A stretch of DNA of 64,000 bases, from assembly GCF_040412425.1 (NCBI RefSeq), contig NC_089761.1, positions 31,402,644-31,466,643 on the forward strand, in the 5' to 3' direction. Below, piece by piece: positions 13,085-23,697 of the stretch. This stretch comes from Macrobrachium rosenbergii. Taxonomy: Eukaryota; Arthropoda; Malacostraca; Decapoda; Palaemonidae. The translations under genes and the position numbers were made by a program. Position 1 is the stretch's first letter; every line of letters begins with the position of its first letter. A model generated the notes under the pieces. The model was not told the DNA's origin. It ran no database searches and saw only the letters and a program-made list of their open reading frames with translations.

Positions 13085-13267
13085 GGTCGTTTCGGCCGTA
13101 AGTCACTTAGGCCGTAACATTCAAAACAATGTAAGACGTTATGTTTATGGTATTTACCGTTATTATTTTATGTTTTACGTACATCCCCAAGGGGCTGGTA
13201 CTAAACACGGCGCCCATTTTGCACGTAAACGTGTTTACGGTCTAAATGACTTACGGCCGAAACGACC
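13085..13267. mobile_element. MITE-like element with about 33-bp terminal inverted repeats
   Basis: Left end GGTCGTTTCGGCCGTAAGTC (13085 onward) is mirrored by the right end, whose reverse complement begins with the same 20 bases. The match continues to about 33 bp with two or three mismatches. The 183-bp total length and lack of a reading frame fit a non-autonomous DNA transposon. I see no convincing target-site duplication, so the superfamily is unassigned. Confidence 0.7.
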
Positions 13268-13779
13268 CGAATGCCCTCCTCAACCCGCTACACTTCGTAC
13301 AAAGGGAGTGTCGTTATTTGCTATTTCCCACACATAACACCTCTATATTTCCCCACACCCATACTACCATCCCATCTCTCACACCCATTCCGCGTGTCCC
13401 ACATCAGTCGAATAGCTCTCCCACTTCCTAGGCCTATCGCCCACGGCTGCCTCTTCCAGCCGTGATCTAAGAAGGCATGGAACTTTTGTCTGTTCGCCCA
13501 TCAGCCTTTTTGATATCAAGAACAAATTATTAGATTTGCTAGTGGATCTGAAGGTGTATGTAATCCGAGAATAATTAATAACTGGTAGGAAGTAAGATCA
13601 TTGCAATATTGCCTACGTCATGAATGTTGAACCGGGTAAACGTGGTCCGCTAGACGTCTCTAACTTTGAGGAGTCAGCTAATTAATCAGATCACTTGGCT
13701 CCACTGTTTTAACCAATGTTTATAGCCATATATTGGACCCTACACCACACCACGCAAATCTCCACCTTATGGAAGTGGG
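13268..13779. other. Unassigned, C/T- and CA-rich stretch
   Basis: 13280-13470 is rich in CCCAC/CTC and has open frames on the plus strand without recognisable motifs. 13500-13780 is unique. Confidence 0.5.
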
Positions 13780-13842
13780 CCAGCCCTAGGAGAGCTGTTA
13801 ATCAGCTCAGTGGTCTGGTAAAACTAAGGTATACTTATGGAA
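13780..13842 (+). repeat. Possible dispersed-repeat fragment (GCCAGCCCTAGGAGAGC...)
   Basis: The string contains the palindrome AGCTG-TTAAT-CAGCT and TCAGTGGTCTGG-TAAAACTAAGG, which I recall as a common string in decapod sequence. It is single-copy here, and the flanking TTATGGAAGTGGG occurs on both sides (about 13768 and 13838). Low certainty. Confidence 0.35.
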
Positions 13843-13911
13843 GTGGGCGCCTGGGCTGCCTATTGAGGGCGGTTAGTTACACAACTTCGCCTTCAGAATC
13901 TCGGGAGGAGA

Positions 13912-14245
13912 GGGGTAGTGCCCGCAGTGCACCACGCGTTGTGCACTGTTGGCATTACTCAAGCGTGTTTGCGGCGTCCCATCGATGTTTAGCTACACCT
14001 ACTTTTTAGCCTTTTACTTCCCCTCCATTCCCCATTCCTTTCTTCAGTCTTGCTGTCCAACCCTTTTAACTATTACCTCTCAGTGTAACTGTGTGGTTTC
14101 CTCTAATTCCAGCTTTAGATGGTTTTACTTCAATTTTTGGATATCTCTGTCTTGCTCTCCAACCTCTCCAACACCCTCTTTTCACTGTCTGAACCGGTAC
14201 ATGGCCGAAAGTACCCTAGGACTTGGCTTGACGGCCGAGACTTCA
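13912..14245 (+). mobile_element. Rep-B SINE-like element, highly diverged
   Basis: Retains GGTAGTGCC, GCACTGTTGGCATTACTCAAG, GCGGCGTCCC, CCTCCATTC, a TGTAACTGTGTGGTTTCCTC remnant and a CCTAGGACTTGGC...GGCC end like other Rep-B copies, but with many substitutions. The oldest-looking member. Confidence 0.6.
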
Positions 14246-15150
14246 TGAAAAAAGTCATAATCAATCATAAGATGCCTTATTTTCCTTCTAAAATGTTAGA
14301 GTAATATTGCGTAAGAGGCTTTCAATATGCTCCGTTTTCATTGGTGAAGTAAAACTCCCGGATTGGTTTTCATTTTTTTCATCGTCAAGTTATTTCTTAC
14401 TGAGATTCGGTGCACTACAAGATACCTCTTATTTTCTCTGTAATCTTCTCAAACCTCATTGTGACCCACTGGCATTTGCACCAGACTTTAAAGAAGAAAT
14501 TTTGTATTATGAGAAAATAATCAATTTTAAAGCAGAGGTATCATTTCTAGCGGACTAACGACATAGTTATCTACAGATGGAGGTTAAAATGCTTTTACCA
14601 ACATGTTATGTTAATAGATAAAACCAAACATTAAAGAAATGCTTATGATTTAAAAGGTTAACGGAATGTTTAACCCTTCATGTACACATGAGACTATTTT
14701 GAAGAACAATATGAATATGAGGAATATTAATTTAACCCATTTCCAACAAAAGGGGTTCACGTTCCAAGACCTTACTTTAGAAAAATGTGACATCTTGTGT
14801 AACCACTAATTATATCCGTCTTATTTTTAAATTCACACCGACGGATTCTGGTGGTAAAGCAAACTTGAAAATGAGACTCTTCGAATATTTACAGAGAGAA
14901 ATCTTTTCCTTGTCTGAAAGACTGGTAGACGGTCAAACCTGTAAAATACCGGTAGACAAATAGACCTAATGAGGTCAGTGGGTGCTCTGAACACACACCT
15001 TGTAAGAATATGCCAAGTTTAAAGAAGAAACTGGAGAGAAAGGGATGTTCTTGTGAAGTATTAATTGTCATCAAATAAGTACCCTGTACTTCGTATGCCT
15101 TAAAAGCAAGTCTCAGAAAATAGAGGAAAAGATTCACTGGGGAAAGAAGT
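14246..15150. other. Unassigned AT-rich unique sequence
   Basis: Short frames at 14307-14558 (+) and 14889-15137 (-) have no motif or repeat relationship that I recognise. No feature supported. Confidence 0.55.

Positions 15151-15205
<55 letters not shown>
15151..15205. repeat. (TC)n microsatellite
   Basis: Pure TC run of about 55 bp. Confidence 0.96.
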
Positions 15206-15209
<4 letters not shown>

Positions 15210-15703
15210 TTGAAGGAATGGTACTACCCAAAATCAGATTTTCCCTTCACCTTTTTTTTTTATTAGGAAATGAAGTAGGCCTATGTCCTTTCCGAATTTC
15301 TGGCCAATGGTAGCTCCTGTACCTTTGACATGTTTTTTTTAGACCTAAAAGATTGTCGAGGGAAGTAGTACGTCAGTGAAGGACTACAGAGAAAGAGAGA
15401 GAGAGAGAGTCTCTTAAAATTCCTAGATGACAGCAGATTACCAGACAGGCTTGCCTAGTGGAATCCATCAAGTTAACTAGACTCTTGGGTTTTCATGCCT
15501 CTTATCTGTCTATCACCCGTTGCCACCCCCGTTAGACTGGCCTAGACTCATGGGAGGTATATGATCCCAAAAGTGTATGTAACCCTTAAATTTCAGCAAT
15601 TTGAAAAAGGCTTTTGAATTCTGAAATGAGAAATTGAAAATACAACCCATTCTTCCATCACCGTTGTAAAATGTTTTGGCATATTCGAGGAAGGAAACAA
15701 CTT
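15206..15703. other. Unassigned unique sequence
   Basis: Short GA run near 15392-15410. No gene or element recognised. Confidence 0.55.
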
Positions 15704-15767
15704 GAATCAAGTGCTATTGAATCAAGCGCTACTGAATCAAGTGCTTTTGAATCGAGTGCTCTTGAGG
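15704..15767 (+). repeat. 15-bp tandem repeat, four units
   Basis: GAATCAAGTGCTATT-like units repeat four times, encoding a repeating ESSAx motif in the frame open from 15671 to 15943. The frame continues into an Arg-rich stretch (QYQRRRNRLLRRN) and ends at a stop after GGGRI. The period is a multiple of three, so openness is weak evidence of coding. Downstream 15775-15935 is CpG-richer than its surroundings. Confidence 0.75.
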
Positions 15768-15937
15768 AGCAATACCAACGCCGGCGGAATAGACTCTTAA
15801 GACGTAATAGCACCGCCAAACAGGAGACTCAAAGGAGCCATATCCGCGCCAATAGGAGTTTTCAATCTCCGAATTATCCGCAGTCTGCGCTGACTAAGAC
15901 CGGTTTACCGGTCGCCGTATTGCCCGGAGGCGGTCGT

Positions 15938-15970
15938 ATATAAGTGAATTGTTCCAAAATGGAACAATTC
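15938..15970 (+). promoter_or_regulatory. TATATAAG motif followed by a 10-bp-stem palindrome
   Basis: GTATATAAGTG (about 15937-15946) resembles a TATA box. It abuts the perfect inverted repeat GAATTGTTCC (15946-15955) / GGAACAATTC (15961-15970) with a 5-nt loop. No arthropod initiator or gene is visible downstream. The inverted repeat could equally be an operator-like site or chance. Confidence 0.2.
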
Positions 15971-16107
15971 GAGATAGGAACGAATTCCCCACCAACTTCA
16001 GGCCTAACGCAGTTATCGAATCTGCTTCTGAATTCGGCGCCATCCTCCTAGAGAACCTTCCTGCCTGCTGCCGGGGGGAGGTAGTTAATCTAACAACAAC
16101 GGAGCTA

Positions 16108-16108
<1 letters not shown>
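15971..16108. other. Unassigned; open frame without recognised motif
   Basis: The plus frame from 15949 is open for about 50 non-repetitive codons before running into the TC microsatellite. Nothing recognised. Confidence 0.4.

Positions 16109-16168
<60 letters not shown>
16109..16168. repeat. (TC)n microsatellite
   Basis: Pure TC run of about 60 bp. Confidence 0.96.
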
Positions 16169-16172
<4 letters not shown>

Positions 16173-16352
16173 GGAACTATTCGTTAAGAGACAAGAAATT
16201 TTCTTTTACAGTTTTTTTTTTTTTTAAAGAGGAAAACCGATAAGTTCGAACCACTATTAGTCTTGTGTTAACGTTTTAATGGCCTACGGTTTGTTATATT
16301 TTCCCCCCGTTTTCTTTGTCAAGACGTCTGACGCATTTCTGTCGTTTATTCT

Positions 16353-16635
<283 letters not shown>

Positions 16636-16883
16636 GAACCTACTTTTCAACAATTATGAACCCCTTACCTGCATTTTCATCCGCTTAAGAAGGAACATCA
16701 TAAGGTAACATACTGAACCCTCGTACATACACATTGCGCCACTCAACTCTCTTAACTGTACATTCGTTCTTTTCCGATTTTCAACCGCTCTAGATACTTG
16801 TCTTCTTTCGTCCTCTCTCATGAACTTACGCCCTCCCACGCTTCGTAATTCCGTCATTCTGTTTTCAAATTGATCGCTTTTGG

Positions 16884-17299
16884 TGTTCTGTAAAAGAAAA
16901 CTATTGTGCCGGCTTTGTCTGTCCGTCCGCACTTTTTTCTGTCTGCACTTTTTTCTGTCCGCCCTCAGATCTTAAAAACTACTGAGGCTGGAGGGCTGCA
17001 AATTGGCATGTTGATCACCCACCTTCCAATCATCAAAGATACCAAGTTGTAGCCCTCTGGCCGCAGTAATTTTCATTTTATTTAAGTTTAAAGTTAGCCA
17101 TAATCGTGCTTCTGGCAACGATATAAGATAGGCCACCACTTGGCCGTGGTTAAAGTTTCATGGGACGCGGCTCTTACAGCATTATAGCTATACCACCGAA
17201 CGATAAATCTATTTTCGGTGGCCTTGATTATACACTATAGCGGCTGTACAGAAAACTCAGTTGCACCGAAGAAACTTCGCCGCATTTTTTACTTGTTTA
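16884..17299 (+). mobile_element. Rep-A dispersed element, full length
   Basis: Complete set of landmarks. The TCCGCAC-TTTTTTCTGTC module is duplicated here (two adjacent copies at about 16925-16957), as it also is in the copies at 39757 and 50999. The 3' hairpin is weakened by substitutions. Confidence 0.92.
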
Positions 17300-17690
17300 A
17301 ATTCCATAACAATTCTTTCATCATTTTACATCGGTAAGTTTAAGTTCCATAATTCTTTCATTATTTTACATGGGCAAGTTTGAAAATGCAAGGAGATACT
17401 CTTCCCTATCTTGCCCAGACCAGTTCGCTTTCTAAGGGACCGTTTGTATTTTGCGATTCTCTCAAGACTTATCTTCGAGTTCCTATCAGCGACTGTTATC
17501 ATTATGCTCGCTTACACTGTCTTCTTCATTTTCCTTCGCTGCTAATCTTATCATAGCGTCTGGTTTCGTCATTACAAAAGTTTCTCGTCCCGTTCCAGAA
17601 TTTTGAGAGTATTTTTATGTTTCGGAATTTTTCAATCTTTTTTTTTTTTTTTTTTGTCAACCAGCTAGGAATCTCGTACCGTTTGAACTC
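17300..17690. other. Unassigned unique sequence
   Basis: A short direct duplication of TTCCATAA-TTCTTTCAT-ATTTTACAT occurs at about 17301-17370. Poly-T at 17638-17655. No gene. Confidence 0.55.
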
Positions 17691-18262
17691 TGGTCTATCA
17701 CTGTGATTGTAATTTTGCATAAATATTTAGTGAATCATTGTAATTTTGCATCTATTTTTAGTATATCATTGTAATTGTAATTTTGCTTAAGTATTTTGTA
17801 TATCATTGTAATTGTAATTTTGCTTAAGTATTTTGCATATCATTGTAAGTTTTGCATTTATTTTAGTTATCACTGTAATTGTAATTTTGCATTTCTGTGT
17901 GTAGTATATCATTGTAATTATAATTTTACATTTGAATTTAGCATATCATTGTAACTAACTTTGCATTGTGTTTAGTATATCATTGTAATTGTAATTTTGC
18001 ATTTGTATTTAGTGTATCATTGTAATTGTAGTTTTGCATTTGTATTTAGTTTATCATTTTGCATTTCTGTATGTAGTATTTAATTGTAATTATAATTCTA
18101 CATTTGTATTTAGTATATCATTGTAACTGTAATTTTGTATTGTGTTCAATATATCACTGTAAATAAAATTTTTCATTTGTATTTAGTTATCATTGTGATT
18201 ATAATTTTGAATTTGTATTTAATATATCACTGTAATTGTAATTTTACACTTGTATTGAGCAT
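17691..18262. repeat. About 37-bp AT-rich minisatellite, about 15 copies
   Basis: The unit is ATCATTGTAATTGTAATTTT followed by GCATTTGTATTTAGTAT, with frequent indels, so the period drifts between about 30 and 43 bp. Ends near 18262. Confidence 0.9.

Positions 18263-18888
<626 letters not shown>

Positions 18889-18965
<77 letters not shown>
18889..18965. repeat. (TA)n microsatellite
   Basis: Pure TA run between the Rep-C foldback and a tRNA-like module. Confidence 0.97.
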
Positions 18966-18966
<1 letters not shown>

Positions 18967-18968
<2 letters not shown>

Positions 18969-19043
18969 TTATGACTCACATTGGGAACAAACTCGGTCTC
19001 CTGAGTGACTGGCCAAGGTGGCACCGACTGACCTACATATATG
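18967..19043 (-). mobile_element. tRNA-like SINE module with (TA)n tail
   Basis: On the minus strand, TAGGTCAGTCGG (19024-19035 complement) matches the RNA polymerase III box A consensus. The box B region (GTTTGTTCCCAA) is eroded. It is followed by GTGAGTCATAAATTTA and then the TA run at 18889-18965 as a tail. Same family as the paired modules at 19101 and 27871. Confidence 0.6.
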
Positions 19044-19100
19044 TATATATAGATAAATATTTTTGTGTATATAAATATATATATATTTATGTATATATTT

Positions 19101-19240
19101 AAATAAACTTATGACTCACATCGAGACTGAACCAAGGTCTTTCAGTTGAAAGGCAATTGCGGTACCAAGTTGGTAACGCCCTTGCCTTTCAATTGAAAGT
19201 TATCTGGGTCTGGATCCCGATGAGAATCATGAATTTATTT
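19101..19240. mobile_element. Head-to-head pair of tRNA-like modules
   Basis: Minus module: GGCGTTACCAACTTGGTACC...GGTTCAGTCTCGATG-TGAGTCATAA. Plus module: ACCAAGTTGGTAACGCCC, TTGCCTTTCAATTGAAAG, GGGTCTGGATCCCGATGAGA, ATCATGAATTTATTT. The two share the central box-A-like region, so the pair is palindromic. The anticodon-arm region itself contains TTTCAATTGAAA. Both modules end in the (G)TGAGTCAT-like sequence and an AT-rich tail. Confidence 0.6.
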
Positions 19241-19287
19241 CTGTTCGCACGTGATTGTGTTGATTACGTTTACCATATATGTATATA

Positions 19288-19289
<2 letters not shown>

Positions 19290-19363
<74 letters not shown>
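19290..19363. repeat. (TA)n microsatellite
   Basis: Pure TA run downstream of the tRNA-like pair. Confidence 0.97.
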
Positions 19364-19368
<5 letters not shown>

Positions 19369-19567
19369 TATAAATCATCAAATATCGTTGGCGACGCTGA
19401 GGTGCCGGACGATTAAAGGAAAAGTTTGATTTGTTTCAGTGTTCAAGCAGACTTGACAATTATAGTGGAGTGTCGGAACTATTGCAGGTAAAGTTAGGGC
19501 CTCAACTGAAGTGCTTGAGTGGACACTCCGTTGACAACTTTTAGGATGTTGTCAAGAAGGATGAGAC

Positions 19568-19570
<3 letters not shown>

Positions 19571-19638
<68 letters not shown>
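19571..19638. repeat. (TC)n microsatellite
   Basis: Pure TC run of 68 bp. Confidence 0.97.
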
Positions 19639-19642
<4 letters not shown>

Positions 19643-19728
19643 GGACGAGATTCAGTCCCTCTTTACTTCCATATTTTCTTTCTGGAGGCTCAAAAGAAAC
19701 AATGCTGAGGGAATTGAAAAAGTAGAGT

Positions 19729-20118
19729 AAACAAGTAAAAAATGCGCCGAAGTTTCTCCGGCGCAGTCGAGTTTTCTGTACAGTCGCTACAGCGTATAAT
19801 CAAGGCCACCGACAATAGATCTATATTCCGGTGGTCTCGCTTTAATGCTGTATGAGCCGCGGCCCGTGAGACTTTAACCAAGGCCCGGTGGTGGCCTGTC
19901 CTATATCGTTGCCAGACGCACGATCATGGCTAACTTTAACCATAAATAAATTAAAAACTACTGCGGCTAGAGGGCTGGAATTTGATATGTTCGATGATTG
20001 GAGGGTGAATGATGAACATACCAATTTGCAGCCCTCTAGCCTTGGTAGTTTTTAAGATTTGAGGGCGGACGGACAGACAAAGCCGGCACAATAGATTTCT
20101 TTTACAGAAATCTAAAAA
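19729..20118 (-). mobile_element. Rep-A dispersed element, full length
   Basis: Intact 3' hairpin (GCGCCGAAG-TTTC-TCCGGCGC) and both other palindromes. The terminal start hairpin reads AGATTTCTGTAAAAGAAATCT: substitutions on both arms (GTTTTC to ATTTC, GAAAAC to GAAAT) keep the stem paired. Confidence 0.93.
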
Positions 20119-20389
20119 TAGAACGGAATAGCAGGAATATTTTCCACCTGAACTGCTCAGCTGATGCAGCGCATGTAAAAATAACAGTTACAGGAAATTC
20201 ATGAGTATTTAAAATTGACCAAACAGGAATAGGAGTAATTTGCACTAGCTGTAAAGAAAATCGTAAATAGATTTTCACAATAAAATTTAAGACCTAGAAA
20301 GCCTACCATAATGCATGGAAAAAAACAAAATACTGTAATACCAACCAATCTTAATGGTAAGTTTCATTAAGGATTTTTGCCCTTGACAG
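20119..20389. other. Unassigned unique sequence
   Basis: AT-rich. Ends with a pyrimidine-rich stretch and TTGACAG that could serve as a 3' splice site. Confidence 0.5.
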
Positions 20390-20545
20390 GAAAAATCTGC
20401 AACCGCCGAATATCGACATCGTGGCCGACAGGTCAAAGACTTGGAAGATTCAAAGGGAATCCCAGAACGGGCAGCATTCCCCTTCATCTTGGACCCAAGA
20501 ATGTAAACACCGAAGCCTCAACGAATCCGAAGCCCAGTGGAATAA
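20390..20545 (+). CDS. Weak candidate internal exon
   Basis: GGATTTTTGCCCTTGACAG|G upstream and A|GTAAGTATA downstream match acceptor and donor consensus and bound 156 nt. One frame is open throughout (starting CNRRISTSWPTG). Another, with natural-looking composition (AEYRHRGRQVKDLEDSKG), stops after 38 codons and could be a terminal exon. No family recognised, and both strands have open frames. Splice signals of this quality occur by chance, so this is a hint only. Confidence 0.2.
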
Positions 20546-20853
20546 GTAAGTATATTCTACGAACTTTTACAGCAGTAAATAGGACCTCATTCTTGTTCCG
20601 CACGTCGTGATAGCTAAAGTATTTATGAAAGGAAAGTATACGTTATGATGAGATTTTTCTTCAATTACTTAGGCAAATGTTGTCTTCCGCCAAACATTTC
20701 CCTATTTGAAATGGCCCGCGTTTTACAGAGCAGAATTATTTCCCATTTCAGTCTAAAATGAGTAGCCTCAATAAAAATGTCCTTATCTCTTTAGAAGGTA
20801 AACTTTTGGTCGGGCAATTTCGCTGTTATTAATGGTCCCCCCCTTTTATCCTT
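20546..20853. other. Unassigned unique sequence
   Basis: No feature recognised. Confidence 0.5.
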
Positions 20854-20917
20854 CTGGACGTGACGCCATCGTTTTCAAACACGTCCGGATGTGACGTCAT
20901 CGTTTTCAAACACGTTT
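20854..20917. repeat. 32-bp tandem duplication; second copy holds a CRE motif
   Basis: GTGACG(C/T)CATCGTTTTCAAA followed by CACGT occurs twice in a row. In the second copy the sequence is TGACGTCA (20892-20899), the palindromic CREB/ATF site; in the first it is TGACGCCA. Confidence 0.7.
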
Positions 20918-21150
20918 CTTCGTGTACCCATCCATCATTCAATTCATGTCCTTCCTATTCCCGATCACTGGAAATATTCTTTCAATCTTTTGGGTACCCG
21001 ATTTTAATCCATCTTCCCCCATAAAGACGGAATTCTGAATTTGCCTTCTGTCATCAGAGTTAAAACGCCAAAATCCCGAATTATTATCTGAATGTTTCTC
21101 TTCTACAAAAAATATTTGTGGGACCTTGTGTGTGGAATTTGAAACCCCAG
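20918..21150. other. Unassigned unique sequence
   Basis: Nothing recognised. Confidence 0.5.
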
Positions 21151-21446
21151 TAGCGAGGTAGTGCCGTCAGAGCACCTCATGCGGTGCAGTGTAGGCATTA
21201 CTTAAGGTCTTTGCAGCGTCCTTTCGGCCCCTAGCTGCAACCTCTTTCATTCCTTTTACTGTAGCCCCGTTCATATTCTCTATTCCATCTTACTGTCCAG
21301 CCTCTCCTAACAATTGATTCATAGTGCAACTGCTTTGAGGTTTTCCTCCTGTTACACCTTTCAAACCTTTTCACTCTCAATTTCCGTTTCAGCGCTGAAT
21401 GGCCTTAGTTGCCCCAGTGTTTGGCATGTATGCCTAAAATATATTA
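21151..21446 (+). mobile_element. Rep-B SINE-like element, full length
   Basis: Begins GCGAGGTAGTGCCGTCAGAG and retains the GCACCTCATGCGGTGC hairpin, TTCGGCCCCTAGCTGCAACC, ATAGTGCAACTG with the TTTGAGG variant, and TTTCAGCGCTGAATGG. Ends near GCCTAAAATATA. Confidence 0.88.
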
Positions 21447-21834
21447 TCAGTTAATCAGTCAGTCTAGAGTTTGAAACGTTTACGTTAGGCAGAGAACATT
21501 GCTCGTGTTTTATTTACTCGTATGTAATTACAGTAATGAATCCGCGCCGTTATGATTATTATCATTTTAAATGCATATTAATAGTTACTTCGTTTTTGCA
21601 TTGTATTATAATTTCAAAAATACATATTGATAGTTACTTCCTTTTTGCATGAAGATATGATCTGCTTCTCATTATAACCCCCCCTTTTTTAATGCTTTCT
21701 GCGCTCTACGCATTTTCATACGCGAGCGAATACTAAAAAAAAAAAATAAATAAATAAAAATAAAAAGGCTTACAATGCCTCTCTTGTGAATTGCCTGTTG
21801 CACTAATTAAGAAAAACCTGCCGAGACTCGTCTC
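21447..21834. other. Unassigned AT-rich sequence
   Basis: Contains a short direct duplication (ATGCATATTAATAGTTACTTC / ATACATATTGATAGTTACTTC at about 21572 and 21620) and A-rich stretches. No gene. Confidence 0.5.
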
Positions 21835-21890
21835 ATCTCCCGGAGAAGCCCGCCCTGGGCGTTAGGCCGTTGGACAAAAGCCGCAATTTC
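21835..21890 (+). repeat. Rep-E short repeat fragment
   Basis: CCCGCCCTGGGCGTTAGGCCGTTGG resembles CCCGCCTTTGGGCACTAGGCCGTGC at 51627-51651. Two diverged GC-rich fragments of the same element, possibly. Confidence 0.35.
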
Positions 21891-22159
21891 ATCCGGGGTA
21901 ATGAGCTTCTTCAGGGCCTGGCTGGGTTGCGTTAGGCCCTCGTCGCCAGGAGAGGATCAAGGGAGTCGGAAACATCAAAGGAGAGATAAGGATGACTTAA
22001 AAAAAAAAAAAAATTGCAAGGGAAGAAGAGCATGGTCGGTGGAAGGAAATGATGTAGATAAGAAAAAAGATGGAAGTGTTTCAGGAGTTTTTTTTTTTTA
22101 TTTGGAAGGTCCGGAGAAGAGGAAAGAACAGAGGAAAAGAGGTGAGGAGAAAGAGTGAG

Positions 22160-22595
22160 GGTTGAGACAGGTGTCTACAGATGGAATCGGAAGCGCATTC
22201 CTGGGAATCGTCATTACAGCAGAGTTGGGGGTTAACCCAACTGTCTAGAGACGGAATTGGAAGAGGCACATTCCCGGGAATGGTCATCACAGCAGAGACA
22301 GGAGTTAACTCAACTGTCTATAGATGGAACTGGAAGCACATTCCCGGGAATGGTCATTACAGCAGAGTTGGGGGTTAACCCAACTGTCTAGAGACGGAAT
22401 TGGAAGCACATTCCCGGGAATGGTCATTCCTGCAGATTTGGTGGTTAATCCAGCTGTCTAGAGATGGAATTGAAAGAGGCACATTCCCGGGAATGCATTT
22501 CAGCAGAAAGAATACAGGACAGGAGAGCGAAAGTTAACGCAACTACGGAGAGATGGAATTGAAAGAGACGCTTTTCCAGGGAACTGTCATTTCAA
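22160..22595. repeat. About 70-bp minisatellite, six copies
   Basis: The unit includes CAACTGTCTAGAGACGGAAT, TGGAAG, GCACATTCCCGGGAATGGTC and CAGCAGAGTTGGGGGTTAA. ATTCCCGGGAAT is a perfect 12-bp palindrome conserved in most units. Flanking 21891-22159 has A-runs and purine-rich low-complexity sequence. Confidence 0.9.
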
Positions 22596-22986
22596 TGTAG
22601 GACCTGATTTATTCGAGGCGTGTTATTCAAATTACATTTACGTTACGCACCTTAGAAACATAACCCGTTTACCGGGAGATTGCTTAAATTGAGATAAACA
22701 CCAGGCTTCCTCAATTGCAAGAACCTTAAAAAGGGAATAAAACTGCATTAATTTCCATAAGAGTTATATGTGAATTATATTTACATGAACGTACTTTTGA
22801 AACATAACCCATTTACGGGAAGGGTATTTAAATTTGGACAGACAGCACCACTCTTCATCAAATACAAGAGGCCTGAAAAAAATCAAAAGGAAGAATACAT
22901 TAGTATATTAATTTCCACAACTGCGTACTTCAAGAATAATTCCAATATATGGCTTTAGAAGCTCAGGACCTGTAGAGAGTTGAGTT
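22596..22986. other. Unassigned, with an internal duplication
   Basis: TATTCAAATTACATTTACGTTACGCACCTTAGAAACATAACCCGTTTACCGGGA-type sequence near 22625-22680 is loosely repeated near 22765-22825 (ATTATATTTACATGAACGTAC, AACATAACCCATTTACGGGA), a spacing of about 140 bp. No gene. Confidence 0.5.
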
Positions 22987-23213
22987 GAATATAGAATTTA
23001 GGCCAAGGGCCAAGCGCTGGGACCTATGGGGTCATTCAGCGCTGAAGCGGAAATTGACAGTAAAAGGTTTGAAAGGTGTAACAGGAGGAAAACCTCAAAG
23101 CAGTTGCACTATGAATCAGTTGTTAGGAGAGGGTTGAGGAAGGTCAGATGGAAGAAAGAAAATATGAAAGGAGGTACAGTAAAAGGAAGGAAAGGGGTTA
23201 CAGCTAGGGAGGA
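22987..23213 (-). mobile_element. Rep-B SINE-like element
   Basis: The only minus-strand member: TTTAGGCCAAGGGCCAAGCG, TCATTCAGCGCTGAAGCGGA, GGTGTAACAGGAGGAAAACC, CAGTTGCACTATGAATCAG, GGTACAGTAAAAGGAA. Lacks the 5' 80 bp. Confidence 0.88.
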
Positions 23214-23229
23214 CCTGTAGGAGCCCAAC

Positions 23230-23586
23230 GATCAAGAAGTATGGCGCCGACGATCGTCCATTTCACCCACCGCCGTTTGTAACTGGACGCGAAATCTTGG
23301 TGGGAAAAATTATAACGAGGATTTCAATCGGGTTTGCCCTAAACCATCCTCATCCATCCTCATTCATCCTCATTTTTGTCGCCATTCTTCGGCCACTTTA
23401 ATCCTCATCCTCGACAGAATTACGCAACCTCATCTGCAGTCCGTCTTTCCCGCGCGCGCGCGCTGCCAGCCGTAAGTTTCCCGCTCGGGGGAAAATATAA
23501 CGGTCAGCAATTAATTTCCTTAATTTTTCTGGTTTTCCCCCTCTCGGTCGGTTGGGTTTTCAGCGAGAGACCGTTTTCTCGGTCTT
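23230..23586. other. CpG-richer unique stretch
   Basis: Contains ATGGCGCCGACGATCG, three CATCCTCATcCATCCTCATTC-type short repeats (23345-23375) and a (CG)n run at about 23451-23462. Could be a promoter or 5'-UTR remnant, but no gene follows. Confidence 0.3.
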
Positions 23587-23697
23587 GCCGAAGAAGAAGA
23601 AGAAGAAGAAGAAGAAGAAGAAGAAGAAGAAGAAGAAGAAGGAGGAGGAGAAGGAGAAGAAGAAGAAGAAGAAGAAGAAGGAGAAGGAGAAGAAGGG
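23587..23697. repeat. (GAA)n microsatellite with GGA units
   Basis: About 37 trinucleotide units, GAA with interspersed GGA/GAG. Its Arg/Glu/Lys frames are not genes. Confidence 0.96.

Noticed and set aside
15938..15970. Bacterial-type terminator or operator
   Set aside because: A stem-loop exists, but the sequence is eukaryotic in every other respect and no T-run follows the stem.
16654..16932. 92-codon minus-strand frame ending near a TA tract
   Set aside because: Its first third is the 5' end of a Rep-A copy and the rest matches nothing I know. Probably chance.
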